Positions 38,245 to 48,192 of a DNA stretch of 64,000 nt are shown here, one piece after another. Both the position numbers and the translations under genes were made by a program. A model generated the notes under the pieces. That model was not told the DNA's origin, searched no databases, and saw only the letters and a list, made by a program, of their open reading frames with translations. The stretch is taken from NCBI RefSeq assembly GCF_003386865.1, contig NZ_QTUA01000001.1, positions 2,418,001 to 2,482,000 on the forward strand, given 5' to 3'. The DNA comes from Calidifontibacter indicus (GTDB lineage: Bacteria > Actinomycetota > Actinomycetes > Actinomycetales > Dermatophilaceae). Position 1 is the first letter of the stretch. Each line of letters starts with the position of its first letter.

Positions 38245-39177
38245 TTACCAACCGCGCTCGGCGAGCCGGTGCGGCTGTGGAATCTCGTCGACGTTGATGC
38301 CGATCATCGCCTCGCCCAACCCGCGCGAGACCTTCGCGATCACGTCCGGATCGTCGTAGAACGTGGTGGCCTTGACGATCGCGGCCGCCCGCTCGGCCGG
38401 GTTGCCGCTCTTGAAGATTCCCGAACCGACGAACACGCCCTCGGCGCCGAGCTGCATCATCATCGCGGCGTCGGCCGGGGTGGCGATGCCACCGGCGGTG
38501 AACAGCACGACCGGCAGCTTGCCGAGTTCGGCCACCTCCTTGACGAGCTCGTACGGCGCCTGCAACTCCTTTGCCGCCACGAACAGTTCGTCCTCGGGCA
38601 GGTTCTGCAGCCGGCGGATCTCCTGACGGATCGAGCGCATGTGCGTGGTGGCGTTGGAGACATCGCCGGTGCCGGCCTCGCCCTTGGAGCGGATCATCGC
38701 CGCGCCCTCGGTGATGCGACGAAGAGCTTCGCCGAGATTGGTCGCGCCGCACACGAACGGCACCGTGAACTGCCACTTGTCGATGTGGTTGGCGTAGTCG
38801 GCCGGGGTGAGCACCTCGGACTCGTCGATGTAGTCGACACCGAGGCTCTGCAGCACCTGCGCCTCGACGAAGTGACCGATGCGAGCCTTCGCCATGACCG
38901 GGATCGACACGGCTTCGATGATGCCGTCGATCATGTCGGGGTCGCTCATCCGCGAGACGCCGCCCTGGGCACGGATGTCCGCCGGCACCCGCTCCAACGC
39001 CATGACCGCGACCGCGCCGGCGTCCTCGGCGATCTTCGCCTGTTCGGGGGTGACGACGTCCATGATCACGCCGCCCTTCAGCATCTCGGCCATGCCGCGC
39101 TTCACGCGGGCAGTACCCGTCCGGCTGGTCTGAGTGGTGGACTGCGGCGTGGCGGTGTCGGCTGAACCGGTCATCAT
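38245..39177 (-). CDS. pdxS: Pyridoxal 5'-phosphate synthase subunit PdxS
   Basis: Encodes 310 aa with the TIM-barrel signatures [40 protein letters not shown] (in outline), the catalytic Lys in [13 protein letters not shown], and [20 protein letters not shown]. It builds PLP from ribose 5-phosphate, glyceraldehyde 3-phosphate and ammonia from PdxT. The first about 20 residues are Ser/Thr-rich and non-conserved. Confidence 0.97.
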   Translation of the reverse strand: MMTGSADTATPQSTTQTSRTGTARVKRGMAEMLKGGVIMDVVTPEQAKIAEDAGAVAVMALERVPADIRAQGGVSRMSDPDMIDGIIEAVSIPVMAKARIGHFVEAQVLQSLGVDYIDESEVLTPADYANHIDKWQFTVPFVCGATNLGEALRRITEGAAMIRSKGEAGTGDVSNATTHMRSIRQEIRRLQNLPEDELFVAAKELQAPYELVKEVAELGKLPVVLFTAGGIATPADAAMMMQLGAEGVFVGSGIFKSGNPAERAAAIVKATTFYDDPDVIAKVSRGLGEAMIGINVDEIPQPHRLAERGW

Positions 39178-39306
39178 GACTTCCTCGAAGGCTGTGCGGA
39201 CTACTTCTCCCGCCAGGCTAGACCCGTCGAAAGTCCACTTAGCGCCATTTATCGCCCGGTGTCATCTTCCTGCCACGGCAGGCAACAGTCAGCGACTCGC
39301 CTCGAT

Positions 39307-39885
39307 TCAATACGCGTCGACGGCCGGCGGCTCCAAATCGAAGTCGACCACCTGCGGCATCGTCGTGCGACCGGCGAGGTGGAAGGCCCGCACCAACGGT
39401 TGCGCGCGCACCCGACGGACGGCGCGCACCGCGTCATCGTGGAAGGCGCGCGCCAGCACGACCCGCTGACCGGCTTGGGTCACGCGCTGCAGCAGGGTGT
39501 GGGCCCCGGGGCGAGCATCGATGTCGCGCAACGCATCCGGGGTGAGCGCAACCCGCAGGGTGTGGCTCAGATCCGACTCCGCCGTCGCGCGCTCCCGGTC
39601 GATGCCGAAATCGCGCACCTCGTCGTGCACCTCGGCGTCATCGGCCAGATCGAGCGAGGTCGAGGCCGCGTGCGCCAACAGCATCGACGTCGCCGGGTCG
39701 AGCACCCCGGCATGCGCGAGCTCCATCACGGCTTCGGCGCGGCGCACGAGTTGGGCGTCGAGCGACGACACCGAACCCTCGACCCGGGCGTGCAGGCGGT
39801 CGAGACGGGCCGCCGTATAGGAGAGGTACCACGCGACCAGAGCGATGATGGCGACGACCAGAACCACCCAGAACCAGACACGCAT
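39307..39885 (-). CDS. Membrane-anchored protein of unknown function
   Basis: Encodes 192 aa from ATG 39885 with GAGGAG 6 nt upstream. One N-terminal membrane segment (VWFWVVLVVAIIALVAWYLSY) is followed by a helical region (RLDRLHARVEGSVSSLDAQLVRRAEAV) that resembles LemA-like proteins, then a region without recognised motifs. It is translationally coupled to pimA (1-nt overlap). Actinobacteria often have such a gene between pimA and pdxS. Confidence 0.8.
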   Translation of the reverse strand: MRVWFWVVLVVAIIALVAWYLSYTAARLDRLHARVEGSVSSLDAQLVRRAEAVMELAHAGVLDPATSMLLAHAASTSLDLADDAEVHDEVRDFGIDRERATAESDLSHTLRVALTPDALRDIDARPGAHTLLQRVTQAGQRVVLARAFHDDAVRAVRRVRAQPLVRAFHLAGRTTMPQVVDFDLEPPAVDAY

Positions 39886-41051
39886 CAGTTGCTCCTCCAC
39901 CAACGGATCGGACGCACTTCGGACTTGTCTAATACCGGAATCGCTGCGGCACAGACGGTTTCGTACACCGAGTAGACGTCGGCACCGACCCTGGACCAGT
40001 CGAACCGGTGCGCACGGCGCGCGCCCTGCCCGGCCAGTTGGGCGCGATCGGCGGGTTGCGCCAACAGGTCGAGCACCACGTCGGCGAGTTCGCCCGGCTG
40101 CTCGTTGGCGAAGAGCGCACCGGCCCAACCGTCGTCGAGCACGGCCCGGAACGCCTTGATGTCGCTGGCCACCACGGCCGCGCCGGCACCCATCGCCTCG
40201 ACGAGGATGATGCCGAAGCTCTCACCACCGGTGTTCGGCGCGATGTAGCAGTCGACCGAGCGCAGGAACGACTGCTTCTCGGCGTCGCTGATCGGCCCGA
40301 GGAACTCGCACGCCGCGACGACGGCATCGGGTCGCCCGTCGAGCACCGCTTTCGGATCACCGGGGCCGGCGATGAGCAGCCGCAGCCCCGGGCGGGCGGC
40401 GAGCATCTTGGGCATCGCGTCGAGCAGCACGTGCAGCCCCTTGCGGGGTTCTTCGATGCGGCCGAGGAAGGCGATGGTCGGACGCTCATTGGTGCCCTGC
40501 CAGCGGGGCGTCGGCGCGGCGTCGGCGAACCGGTCGACGTAGACGCCGTTCGGGATGATCACCGCGTCGCCGCCGATGTGGTCGCGCACGAACCGGCGCG
40601 CCTCACCCGACACCGCGATGCGACCCATCAGTTTCTCCAGTCCGGGTTGCAGCATCGGACCGACCGCGAGCAGCGCGCGCGACCTGGTGTTGCTGGTGTG
40701 AAAGGTCGCGACCAGCGGGCCTTCGGCGGCCCACATCGCCAGCATCGACACGCTGGGACTGATCGGTTCGTGCACGTGCACCACGTCGAACCGTCCGCGT
40801 TCCATCCAGCGGGTGACGCGCCCGGCGGTCACCGGGCCGAAGGTCAGCCGGGCGACCGACCCGTTGTAGGGCACCGGCAGCGCGCTCCCCGCGCTCACGA
40901 CGTACGGCGGGAGCGGGGTGGCCGGCTCGGCGGGGGCGAGCACCTCGACGTAGTGACCGTGCGCGATGAGGTACTCGGCCAGGTCACGCACATGCAGTTG
41001 CACTCCCCCGGGCACGTCGAAGGAGTACGGGCTGACCAGGCCGATCCTCAC
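39885..41051 (-). CDS. pimA: Phosphatidylinositol mannosyltransferase PimA-like
   Basis: Encodes 388 aa of the GT4, GT-B fold. It opens MRIGLVSPYSFDVPGGVQ; the donor-binding region contains FLGRIEEPRKGLHVLLDAM and EXXXXXXXE-type NTGGESFGIILVEAMGAGA. It transfers mannose from GDP-mannose to phosphatidylinositol at the inner face of the membrane. GTG 41051 overlaps the acyltransferase stop. Order pgsA-acyltransferase-pimA matches mycobacteria. Confidence 0.92.
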   Translation of the reverse strand: MRIGLVSPYSFDVPGGVQLHVRDLAEYLIAHGHYVEVLAPAEPATPLPPYVVSAGSALPVPYNGSVARLTFGPVTAGRVTRWMERGRFDVVHVHEPISPSVSMLAMWAAEGPLVATFHTSNTRSRALLAVGPMLQPGLEKLMGRIAVSGEARRFVRDHIGGDAVIIPNGVYVDRFADAAPTPRWQGTNERPTIAFLGRIEEPRKGLHVLLDAMPKMLAARPGLRLLIAGPGDPKAVLDGRPDAVVAACEFLGPISDAEKQSFLRSVDCYIAPNTGGESFGIILVEAMGAGAAVVASDIKAFRAVLDDGWAGALFANEQPGELADVVLDLLAQPADRAQLAGQGARRAHRFDWSRVGADVYSVYETVCAAAIPVLDKSEVRPIRWWRSN

Positions 41052-41974
41052 CCGCGGTCCTCGAGATCGTCGAAGTCGGCCAGGAAGACGCGCTGCATCA
41101 TGTGCCAGTCGGCGGTGTGTTCGCGGATGCCGGCGCCGAGGTGGTCGATGCACGCCTGGGTCATCGCGCGCACCTGCTCGCTGCGGTCGCCCGTGGTCGG
41201 CACCTGCACCCGGGGGCCGAAGTCGGCGACCACGCGCGGCGCGGCGCGGCCGGGCACCTGCTCGTAGCTGACCGACAGCGGGAACAACGCCGCGCCGGTG
41301 TCGAGTGCGAGCCGGGCGGGTCCGGTGGCCGCCTTGATCGGGTGGCCGAGCAGTTCGACCCCCACCCCGTGCCGGGTGAGGTCGCGGTCGGCGAGCAACG
41401 GCACGAACCCGCCGTTCTCCAGCGCGGCGACCAACGTCGGGTAGGTGTCGTCGCCGCCGGTCAGCGGCAGGATCGTCATGCCGAGCGACTCCCGGAAGGC
41501 GAGGAACTCCTCGTACAACTCCTCCGGCTTCAGTCGTTCGGCGACGGTCGTGACCGGGGCGAAGTAGGTGGTCGACCAGGCACCGGCGAGGTCCCAGTTG
41601 CCCATGTGCCCCAGGAACAGGATGATCGGCTCGCCGCACCCGACGATCGCGCGGGCCTCGGCGTCGTTGCCGACCAGGCGCATCCGCTCGGCCAGTTGCT
41701 CGGGGCTGTGCACCGACAGTCGAAATGCGTCGCACCAGTAGTGCAGGTAGGACCGCACGCCCTCGCGCACCACCTGCTCGAGGGCGTCACCGGCGAGGTC
41801 TGGCCGCACCTTCGCGTAGTTGGCTCGCATTCGTCGCACCGACGGCCCATTGCGGCAGAAAGTGATGTCGGCGATGCGGTCGAACATCGCGTACGCGGCC
41901 GACTCGGGCAGCTTGCAGACGACCTTCCAGGCCGCCCGGAAACCGGCGACCTGGGCAACCTCGGCGAAACTCAC
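41048..41974 (-). CDS. Phosphatidylinositol mannoside acyltransferase
   Basis: Encodes 308 aa of the LpxL/HtrB lysophospholipid acyltransferase family. The catalytic H-x4-D motif is in LFLGHMGNWDLAG (about residues 121-126). Its place between pgsA and pimA, with 4-bp overlaps on both sides, marks it as the PatA-type enzyme that acylates PIM1/PIM2. GTG 41974 is chosen because it overlaps the pgsA stop; the longer frame upstream runs antisense-like through pgsA. Confidence 0.9.
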   Translation of the reverse strand: MSFAEVAQVAGFRAAWKVVCKLPESAAYAMFDRIADITFCRNGPSVRRMRANYAKVRPDLAGDALEQVVREGVRSYLHYWCDAFRLSVHSPEQLAERMRLVGNDAEARAIVGCGEPIILFLGHMGNWDLAGAWSTTYFAPVTTVAERLKPEELYEEFLAFRESLGMTILPLTGGDDTYPTLVAALENGGFVPLLADRDLTRHGVGVELLGHPIKAATGPARLALDTGAALFPLSVSYEQVPGRAAPRVVADFGPRVQVPTTGDRSEQVRAMTQACIDHLGAGIREHTADWHMMQRVFLADFDDLEDRG

Positions 41975-42597
41975 AGAGCCTTGCCGAGGGCCTGCTTGCG
42001 CACGGTCAGCATGCGCTGCAGCACGGTGATGAAGCTCGCGAGCGCCAGCAGACCGAGCACGATGCCCATGATCCAGGTCTCCCACGGCGACAGAAACCAG
42101 CCGCACAGGCCGGTGGTGACCAGCACCGCGACCAGGCGGTCGGCGCGCTCGGCGATGCCGACGTTGGCGGTCATGCCGAGGCCCTCGGCCCGCGCCTTCG
42201 CATAGGAGACGACGCTGCCGAGGATCAGGCAGGCGAGCGCCAGACCGGCCAGCACCATGTTGTGGCCCTGGTCGCCGGCGTAGTAGATGACGAGGGCGCC
42301 GAAGATCGCGGCGTCACCGACCCGGTCGAGGGTCGAGTCGAGGTAAGCACCCCACACGCTCGAGCGGCCCGACATGCGCGCCATCACACCGTCGATGGTG
42401 TCGCTGAACACGAACGCGGTGATCACCAGCGTGCCGATCAGGAACTCGTGCCGCGGGTAGAACGCCAGGGCACCGAAGCAGACACCGAGGGTGCCGATGA
42501 TCGTGACGATGTCGGGGCTGATGCCCATTTTGAGGAAGAGTTTGGCGACGGGCGTGAAGATCTTCGTGAAGAATGCCCGGGCGTACTTGTTCAGCAT
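41971..42597 (-). CDS. pgsA: Phosphatidylinositol phosphate synthase (CDP-alcohol phosphotransferase)
   Basis: Encodes 208 aa. The CDP-OH-P motif D-x2-DG-x2-AR-x8-G-x3-D-x3-D is complete in the segment beginning DTIDGVMARMSGR and ending AYLDSTLD. Several hydrophobic segments follow. In actinobacteria this enzyme condenses CDP-diacylglycerol with inositol 1-phosphate. It starts the phosphatidylinositol-mannoside operon, 28 bp after the HIT gene. Confidence 0.93.
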   Translation of the reverse strand: MLNKYARAFFTKIFTPVAKLFLKMGISPDIVTIIGTLGVCFGALAFYPRHEFLIGTLVITAFVFSDTIDGVMARMSGRSSVWGAYLDSTLDRVGDAAIFGALVIYYAGDQGHNMVLAGLALACLILGSVVSYAKARAEGLGMTANVGIAERADRLVAVLVTTGLCGWFLSPWETWIMGIVLGLLALASFITVLQRMLTVRKQALGKAL

Positions 42598-42625
42598 GGT
42601 GGCCCCAGGTTACCGACAGGTCGGG

Positions 42626-43204
42626 TCAGTTCTTCGGCCATGCTGCGGCGAGCCGCGAGCGGGCGTCCTCCAGCAACTGCGGCAGCGCCTTGGTCTGCGC
42701 GATGATCGGCAGGAAGTTGGAGTCGCCGCCCCACCGCGGCACGATGTGCTGGTGCAGGTGGGCCGCGACACCGGCGCCGGCGACCTCCCCCTGGTTCATG
42801 CCGAGGTTGAAGCCCATCGGCGACGACACCTCCTGCAACGCCCGGATGCCCTGCTTGGTCAGCGCGGTGAACTCGGCGGTCTCCTCGTCGGTGAGGTCGA
42901 GGTAGAGCGGCACGTGCCGGTAGGGGCAGACCAACAGGTGGCCCGGGTTGTACGGGAAGAGGTTCATCACCACGAAGCAGTGCTCACCGCGGTGCACGAC
43001 CAGCCCGGCCTGGTCGTCCTTCTTCGGGGCCGCGCAGAACGGGCAGGCCTCGTCGTCGTTGACCTCCGGCTTGTCGGCCTCGATGTAGGCCATCCGGTGC
43101 GGCGTCCAGAGCCGTTGGAAGGCGTCGGGCACCCCGGCGAACCCGTCGGCGTCCTCGACGACAGCCTCGGACGACGGTTGGTGGGTCTGCTGCTCCTGGG
43201 TCAC
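42626..43204 (-). CDS. HIT family hydrolase/phosphorylase
   Basis: Encodes 192 aa with CPFCAAPKKDD near residue 53, a zinc-site element, and the catalytic histidine triad in AHLHQHIVPRWGG. GHLLVCPYRHVPLYLDLTDEE is the central HIT segment. The neighbourhood (thrS-HIT-pgsA) and sequence match the mycobacterial AP4A phosphorylase-type HIT protein. The nucleotide substrate is not proven by sequence. Confidence 0.92.
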   Translation of the reverse strand: MTQEQQTHQPSSEAVVEDADGFAGVPDAFQRLWTPHRMAYIEADKPEVNDDEACPFCAAPKKDDQAGLVVHRGEHCFVVMNLFPYNPGHLLVCPYRHVPLYLDLTDEETAEFTALTKQGIRALQEVSSPMGFNLGMNQGEVAGAGVAAHLHQHIVPRWGGDSNFLPIIAQTKALPQLLEDARSRLAAAWPKN

Positions 43205-43295
43205 GGCCTAGATCCTATGGGCCGGAATAGCGCGACCCCGCGCGGGTGTTGCGACGATGGTCGCGCAGTGCGGCCCTCGAACCGAAGGAGCACAG

Positions 43296-43736
43296 ATGCC
43301 GTTGCAGGGCGAGTACGCACCGGAGAAGACCCCGTGGGTGGCCAAGCAGCTGGCCACGATCGACGAGACCGGCACGACCGCGTCCGTCGGCGTGCAGGGC
43401 ATGGACGTCGTGGTCTTCACCATCCGTGGCCGTAAGTCGGGACTGCTGCGTCGCGTGCCGCTGATGCGGGTCGAGCACGACGGTGTCTACGCCGCGGTCG
43501 CCTCCAAGGGCGGCGCCCCGGAGCACCCCGCGTGGTACGGCAACATCACCGCCAACCCCGAGGTCGAGGTACACGACGGCATCCGTCACATCGACGGTGT
43601 CGCCCGCGAGATCTCCGGCGCCGAGCGCGAGGAGTGGTGGGAGCGTGCGGTGGCGGCCTTCCCGCCCTACGCGGAGTACCAGACCAAGACCGACCGGTTG
43701 ATCCCGGCGCTGCTCATCGAGCCGACGCAGCCGTAA
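43296..43736 (+). CDS. F420-dependent nitroreductase-family protein (Ddn-like)
   Basis: Encodes 146 aa from ATG 43296, preceded by GAAGGAG. The split-barrel core VVVFTIRGRKSGLLRRVPLM and the motif HPAWYGNITANPEVEV are those of the Ddn/DUF385 deazaflavin-dependent family. It reduces quinones or other acceptors with F420H2 (family knowledge). The last 23 bp overlap the convergent peptidase C26 gene. Confidence 0.88.
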   Translation: MPLQGEYAPEKTPWVAKQLATIDETGTTASVGVQGMDVVVFTIRGRKSGLLRRVPLMRVEHDGVYAAVASKGGAPEHPAWYGNITANPEVEVHDGIRHIDGVAREISGAEREEWWERAVAAFPPYAEYQTKTDRLIPALLIEPTQP

Positions 43737-44442
43737 CCAGCCACCGGAACGGCGCGAGCTGGGCCGGGTCGCTGCGCCACTGCAGTTCGGGGTGCCATTG
43801 CACCCCGAGCCACGGGTGCTCGCGTCGGTCGACCGACTCGATCGCCTCGATCTGACCGTCGGCAGTGCGGGCCGAGGCGATCAGCCCGTCGGCGACGCGC
43901 CCCACCACCTGGTGGTGGATGCTGCGCCCCTGCCACGACGACGCCCCCATCACCTGTTCGACGAGGGTGCCGGACGCGCAGACGGTCACCTCGTGGGTGG
44001 CGTCGCGGTGGGCGACGCTCGTCTCCTCCAGGTGCTGCACCAGGTCGCCGCCGAGGGCGATGTTGAGCGACTGCATGCCACGGCAGATGCCGAGCACCGG
44101 CATCCGCCGCCGGAGTGCGGCGCGCAGGATCGCGATGTCGCCGGCGTCGTGTTCGGGCGGCACCAGGTCGAGTCGCGGGTGGGGTTCCTGGCCGTACATC
44201 GCCGGGTCGGAGTCTCCTCCGCCGGGCATGACGAGTCCATCGGCCAGGGCCAACGAGTCGGCCAGCAGGGCAGGGTCTTCGACGGCGAGCACGACCGGCA
44301 GGCCACCGGCCGCCACGATCGCGGCGGCCACCGCGCGGCGCACCTCCAGACCGACGATCTCGGTGCTCGTGTCGTCGCGGGTGTAGCGCGCCGCGACGGC
44401 GATGACCGGGCGATCGGTTCGGTTCGGCTCCACGCGCCCCAC
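43714..44442 (-). CDS. Gamma-glutamyl-gamma-aminobutyrate hydrolase family peptidase (C26)
   Basis: Encodes 242 aa of the class I amidotransferase-like fold. The nucleophile is in VLGICRGMQSLNIALGG and the His-Glu pair in GVQWHPELQW; GLVMPGGGDSDPAMYG is the conserved loop. It hydrolyses gamma-glutamyl amide bonds, as PuuD does, but no putrescine pathway gene is nearby. It is 1 bp from the GNAT stop at 44444. Confidence 0.9.
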   Translation of the reverse strand: MGRVEPNRTDRPVIAVAARYTRDDTSTEIVGLEVRRAVAAAIVAAGGLPVVLAVEDPALLADSLALADGLVMPGGGDSDPAMYGQEPHPRLDLVPPEHDAGDIAILRAALRRRMPVLGICRGMQSLNIALGGDLVQHLEETSVAHRDATHEVTVCASGTLVEQVMGASSWQGRSIHHQVVGRVADGLIASARTADGQIEAIESVDRREHPWLGVQWHPELQWRSDPAQLAPFRWLVTAASAR

Positions 44443-44443
44443 C

Positions 44444-44893
44444 CTAGGAGTGACGTTCCATCAACCGTCCGTTGGGCGCGCCGAAGCCGAGCCGCTCGTA
44501 GAGGCTGCGCGCCTTCGGCTCGGCGTTCAGTTGGTAGCGGCTGACGTTGTTGGCGTCGCCCCACGCGATCATCTCGGTCAACATCCGCTCGGCCACCTTG
44601 TTGCCGCGCGCCGATTCGACGACGAACACGTTCTTCACGTGGATCCAGCTGCTGGCCTCGCGGCGCAGGCTCGGCAGCTTGCGCACAAGACTGGTCTGCA
44701 CGAAGCCGATCGCCGAACCGTCGTCGCCGAAGGCGATCCACGTAGGCATCTGCTCGCACTGCGCCAACCAGGCGTCGGCGAACTCGATGACGAAGCCTGG
44801 ACGGGTCGCACCGCCGGCGGCGACGCCCTCCTGCAGCGTCAGCGCGCCGAGGATCAACGCGTCGTCGCGGGTGGCCTGCCGGATGGTGGTCAT
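44444..44893 (-). CDS. GNAT family N-acetyltransferase
   Basis: Encodes 149 aa. It starts MTTIRQATRDDALILGAL; the acetyl-CoA loop is in VVESARGNKVAERMLTEMI-like sequence and the C-terminal block is NAEPKARSLYERLGFGAPN. The substrate is unknown. It is followed at 1 bp by the peptidase C26 gene and preceded by thrS with 52 bp. Confidence 0.88.
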   Translation of the reverse strand: MTTIRQATRDDALILGALTLQEGVAAGGATRPGFVIEFADAWLAQCEQMPTWIAFGDDGSAIGFVQTSLVRKLPSLRREASSWIHVKNVFVVESARGNKVAERMLTEMIAWGDANNVSRYQLNAEPKARSLYERLGFGAPNGRLMERHS

Positions 44894-44945
44894 GAGGGCA
44901 TACAACCACGATCCGGCAGGCGACGGCGGTGCCGTCAGCTCGTCG

Positions 44946-46943
44946 TCAGCCGAGGTCGTCGGCCGTGCTGACCTGAGCCTTCTCGTCGATCGCCTTGCGC
45001 ACCAACGAGATTGCCTCGTCGATCGCCACACCGTTCCGCTGCGATCCGTCGCGGAACCGGAACGAGACGGTGTTGCCGTCGCGGTCGTCACCACCGGCGA
45101 TGAGCACGAACGGCACCTTCGCCTTCGAGGCGTTGCGGATCTTCTTCGGGAAGCGGTCGTCGGTCTCGTCGAGTTCGACCCGGATGCCCTGCGCCTTCAT
45201 CGTCTTCAGCACGTCGTTCAGGTAGTCGGCGAACTCGTCGGCCACCGGCACCCCGAGCACCTGCACCGGCGACAGCCACACCGGGAACGCGCCGGCGTAG
45301 TGCTCCACGAGCACCCCGATGAACCGCTCGATCGAGCCGAACTTGGCCGAGTGGATCATCACCGGACGCTGCCGCGAACCGTCGGCGGCGACGTACTCCA
45401 GACCGAAGCCGTCCGGCTGACCGAAGTCGTACTGCACGGTCGACATCTGCCACGTGCGCCCGATGGCGTCCTTGGCCTGCACCGAGATCTTCGGTCCGTA
45501 GAACGCGGCGCCGCCCGGGTCGGGCACGAGCTCGAGACCCGACTCGGTCGCGACCCGCTCCAGCACGGCGGTGGCGACCTCCCACTGCTCGTCGGTGCCG
45601 ATGAACTTGTCCTTCTTCTCGTCGTCGCGGGTCGACAGTTCGAGGTAGAAGTCGTTCAGACCGAAGTCGCGGAACAGACCGAGGCAGAAGTTCAGCAGGT
45701 GCTGGATCTCGTCGGCCGCCTGCTCCTGGGTGACATAGGAGTGCGAGTCGTCCTGGGTGAGGCCGCGCACCCGGGTGAGGCCACCGACGACGCCCGACTT
45801 CTCATAGCGGTAGACGCCACCGAACTCGAACAACCGCAACGGCAGCTCACGGTAGGAGCGCTGCCGCGACTGGTAGATGAGGTTGTGCATCGGGCAGCTC
45901 ATCGCCTTGAGGCGGTACTTCGCGTCGTCGACCTCCATCGCCGGGTACATCGTCTCGGCGTAGTAGGGCAGGTGCCCGGAGGTGTAGAACAACCCCTCCT
46001 TGGTGATGTGCGGGGTGCCGACGTACTCGAAGCCCTCCTCGATGTGCCGCCGGCGGACGTAGTCCTCCATCTCGCGCTTGATGACGCCACCGCGCGGGTG
46101 GAAGACGACCAGGCCGGGGCCGAGCTCCTCTGGGAAGGAGTAGAGGTCGAGCTCGCGGCCGAGCTTGCGGTGGTCGCGCCGCTCGGCCTCGGCGAGCCGG
46201 TCGAGGTAGGTCTTGAGGTCGTCCTTGCTGGCCCACGCGGTGCCGTAGACCCGCTGCAGCTGCGGGTTCTTCTCGCTGCCGCGCCAGTAGGCCGCGGCCG
46301 AACGCATCAGCTTGAAGGCGTTGCCGAGGATCTTGGTCGACGGCACGTGCGGGCCGCGGCACAGGTCGCCCCAGGCGCGCGACCCGTCGCGACGCAGGTT
46401 GTCGTAGATCGTCAGCTCGCCGCCACCGACCTCCGCGTCGGCTCCCTCGGCGGCGTCGGCCGCGTTGCCCTTCAGCCCGATGAGCTCGATCTTGTACGGT
46501 TCCGCCGCCAGCTCCGCGCGGGCGTCGTCGTCGGAGACGACCCGGCGGCTGAAGGTCTGCCCCTCGTTGACGATCTTCTGCATCGCCTTCTCCAGCGCCT
46601 TGAGGTCGTCCGGGGTGAACGGGGTCTCGACGTCGAAGTCGTAGTAGAAGCCGTCGGTGATCGGCGGACCGATGCCGAGCTTGGCGTCGAGGTTGACCTG
46701 CTGCACCGCCTGCGCGAGCACGTGCGCGGCCGAGTGGCGCAGGATGTTCAGGCCGTCCTGCTGGGTGAGGTCGACCGGCTCGACGTCCGCACCCTCGGGC
46801 ACCTCACGGAAGAGGTCCTGGAGCTGACCGTCGACCCGCATCGCGACAACGCTGCGGTCGTCGCCGAACAGATCGGAGCCGGTAGTGCCCTGCTGCACCG
46901 CTCGCTCGCTTCCGGCGACGGACACGGTGATCTGGCTGGACAC
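44946..46943 (-). CDS. thrS: Threonyl-tRNA synthetase
   Basis: Encodes 665 aa. A TGS domain opens the protein; the editing domain contains [13 protein letters not shown] and the zinc/core class II domain [21 protein letters not shown] in outline, [15 protein letters not shown] and [18 protein letters not shown]. The anticodon-binding domain ends the protein ([14 protein letters not shown]). GTG 46943 has GAGGAG 5 nt upstream; the longer frame to 46991 is not preferred. Confidence 0.96.
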   Translation of the reverse strand: MSSQITVSVAGSERAVQQGTTGSDLFGDDRSVVAMRVDGQLQDLFREVPEGADVEPVDLTQQDGLNILRHSAAHVLAQAVQQVNLDAKLGIGPPITDGFYYDFDVETPFTPDDLKALEKAMQKIVNEGQTFSRRVVSDDDARAELAAEPYKIELIGLKGNAADAAEGADAEVGGGELTIYDNLRRDGSRAWGDLCRGPHVPSTKILGNAFKLMRSAAAYWRGSEKNPQLQRVYGTAWASKDDLKTYLDRLAEAERRDHRKLGRELDLYSFPEELGPGLVVFHPRGGVIKREMEDYVRRRHIEEGFEYVGTPHITKEGLFYTSGHLPYYAETMYPAMEVDDAKYRLKAMSCPMHNLIYQSRQRSYRELPLRLFEFGGVYRYEKSGVVGGLTRVRGLTQDDSHSYVTQEQAADEIQHLLNFCLGLFRDFGLNDFYLELSTRDDEKKDKFIGTDEQWEVATAVLERVATESGLELVPDPGGAAFYGPKISVQAKDAIGRTWQMSTVQYDFGQPDGFGLEYVAADGSRQRPVMIHSAKFGSIERFIGVLVEHYAGAFPVWLSPVQVLGVPVADEFADYLNDVLKTMKAQGIRVELDETDDRFPKKIRNASKAKVPFVLIAGGDDRDGNTVSFRFRDGSQRNGVAIDEAISLVRKAIDEKAQVSTADDLG

Positions 46944-47055
46944 GGTTGCTCCTCGGGAGTTCGGGTGATCGTTCGGGATCGAACCCGGCAAGGTTATCGG
47001 GCGCGCACGGGTGTTCTCGACCCGATATGGGGTCGCCGGTCAGCGCCGGTCGGCG

Positions 47056-47226
47056 TCAGCCGGCGACGAGACGCGCGGCGTGCTCGCGGTGTCGAGCCGG
47101 CACGGCCGGCAGGTCGAGACCCTCGACGGCCCCGTCGGTGACCACCCAGCGTCCGTCGACCATGACGCGGTCGGCGCGATGCGCGCCGCAGAGCACGAGC
47201 CAGGCCCGTCGAGGGTTCGAGGTGAG
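47056..47226 (-). pseudogene. C-terminal remnant of an amidohydrolase
   Basis: The minus-strand frame ending at TGA 47056-47058 reads RAWLVLCGAHRADRVMVDGRWVVTDGAVEG and ends HREHAARLVAG. This is the usual C-terminus of cytosine/guanine-deaminase type amidohydrolases (V-x-V-x-G-R-x-V-V-x-D-G). Nothing upstream in frame continues the family; the remainder seems lost. Confidence 0.65.
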
Positions 47227-47235
47227 TTGAACGAC

Positions 47236-47670
47236 TCAGCTGATCGGGCCGGGTCGGTCGATCGGGTCGGGCACGTCGACCGGCTCGGGCACCTCGCCGG
47301 GGTGACGCCCCTTGGTCGCGGCGTCGGGTCCGCCCGGGGTGCCGGGTGCCCCGGGAGCGCCACTGGTGCCGGCCGCGTCGCCGCCGCGCGTGTCGGCGGT
47401 ATGGGTCGTGCCAGTCGTGCCGGTGGTGCCGCCGACCGGCTTGCTGTGGGCGCCCTTCTGCACGGTCTCCTCGACCTTGTCGGCGGCCGCGTTGATCTTG
47501 TCGGCGTACTTGCCCTTGGTCACCTTGTTGGCCGCGCCGGTGACCTTGTCGATGCCGCCGCGCACCTTGTCGGGGTTGTCCGCAGCCGCCTTCTTCGCCT
47601 TCTCGACGCCGTCGAGGGCGGCCTTCTTGGCCTTGTCGAACAGGTCTTTCGCCTGACCGGAGTTGTTCAT
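47236..47670 (-). CDS. MT0933-like antitoxin family protein
   Basis: Encodes 144 aa. Residues 1-70 are Lys/Ala/Asp-rich and helical (DKAKKAALDGVEKAKKAA, KVTKGKYADKINAAADKVEE), matching the MT0933 antitoxin-like family. The rest is a Gly/Thr/Pro-rich tail with GTTGTTGTT and GAPGAPGTPGG. No toxin gene is next to it, so a toxin-antitoxin role is doubtful here. Confidence 0.7.
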   Translation of the reverse strand: MNNSGQAKDLFDKAKKAALDGVEKAKKAAADNPDKVRGGIDKVTGAANKVTKGKYADKINAAADKVEETVQKGAHSKPVGGTTGTTGTTHTADTRGGDAAGTSGAPGAPGTPGGPDAATKGRHPGEVPEPVDVPDPIDRPGPIS

Positions 47671-47739
47671 GGTGTCCTCCTCGGGGACGGGAATTCCTTC
47701 GGTTCCAGCCTGCCAAACCGTGTCCCGCCACGGGGCGCA

Positions 47740-48186
47740 TCAACGCGTCTCGTTGTGCTCCAACACCTTACGCAGCAGGTCGGCCAGCCGCCGGCGCTCA
47801 CCGTCGTCGAGACCGTCGAACAGCGCGTCGTCGCGGTTGCGTCGCGACTCGGCGATCTGCTCGTGCAGGTCGATTCCCTTGGCGGTCAACGAGATCACCT
47901 TGGCACGGCGATCGGTCGGGTCGGGTGCACGTTGCGCCAGCCCGCGTTCGTCGAGCGCGTCGACCACCTCGGTGGCCGACCGGGGCGACACCCGCAGGGC
48001 TTCGGCGAGTTCGGCGGCACGGATGCCGGCGCCGCCGGCATGGGCGATCACGCTCATCGCGCGAGCGAGGTGCGGCGACAAGCCGTACGGCTCGAGATCG
48101 GCCGACCAAGCGCGCCGGGAAAGCCGCGCGACACCCATGAGCAGGGTGCGCAGCGGTGCGCGGTCGAGAGGCTCGTGTTCGGTCAC
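47740..48186 (-). CDS. MarR family transcriptional regulator
   Basis: Encodes 148 aa. The winged helix is clear: GIRAAELAEALRVSPRSATEVVDALDERGLAQRAPDPTDRRAK in outline, with the D-x-R wing PTDRRAK. It is divergent from the ABC exporter at 48270 and probably represses it. TAGAAT (48198-48193) lies 6 nt before its GTG, so its mRNA is probably leaderless. Confidence 0.92.
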   Translation of the reverse strand: MTEHEPLDRAPLRTLLMGVARLSRRAWSADLEPYGLSPHLARAMSVIAHAGGAGIRAAELAEALRVSPRSATEVVDALDERGLAQRAPDPTDRRAKVISLTAKGIDLHEQIAESRRNRDDALFDGLDDGERRRLADLLRKVLEHNETR

Positions 48187-48192
48187 GGGAAG

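Noticed and set aside
46943-46991. Longer N-terminus for ThrS
   Set aside because: GAGGAG lies directly before GTG 46943, and the extra residues are not typical of the family.
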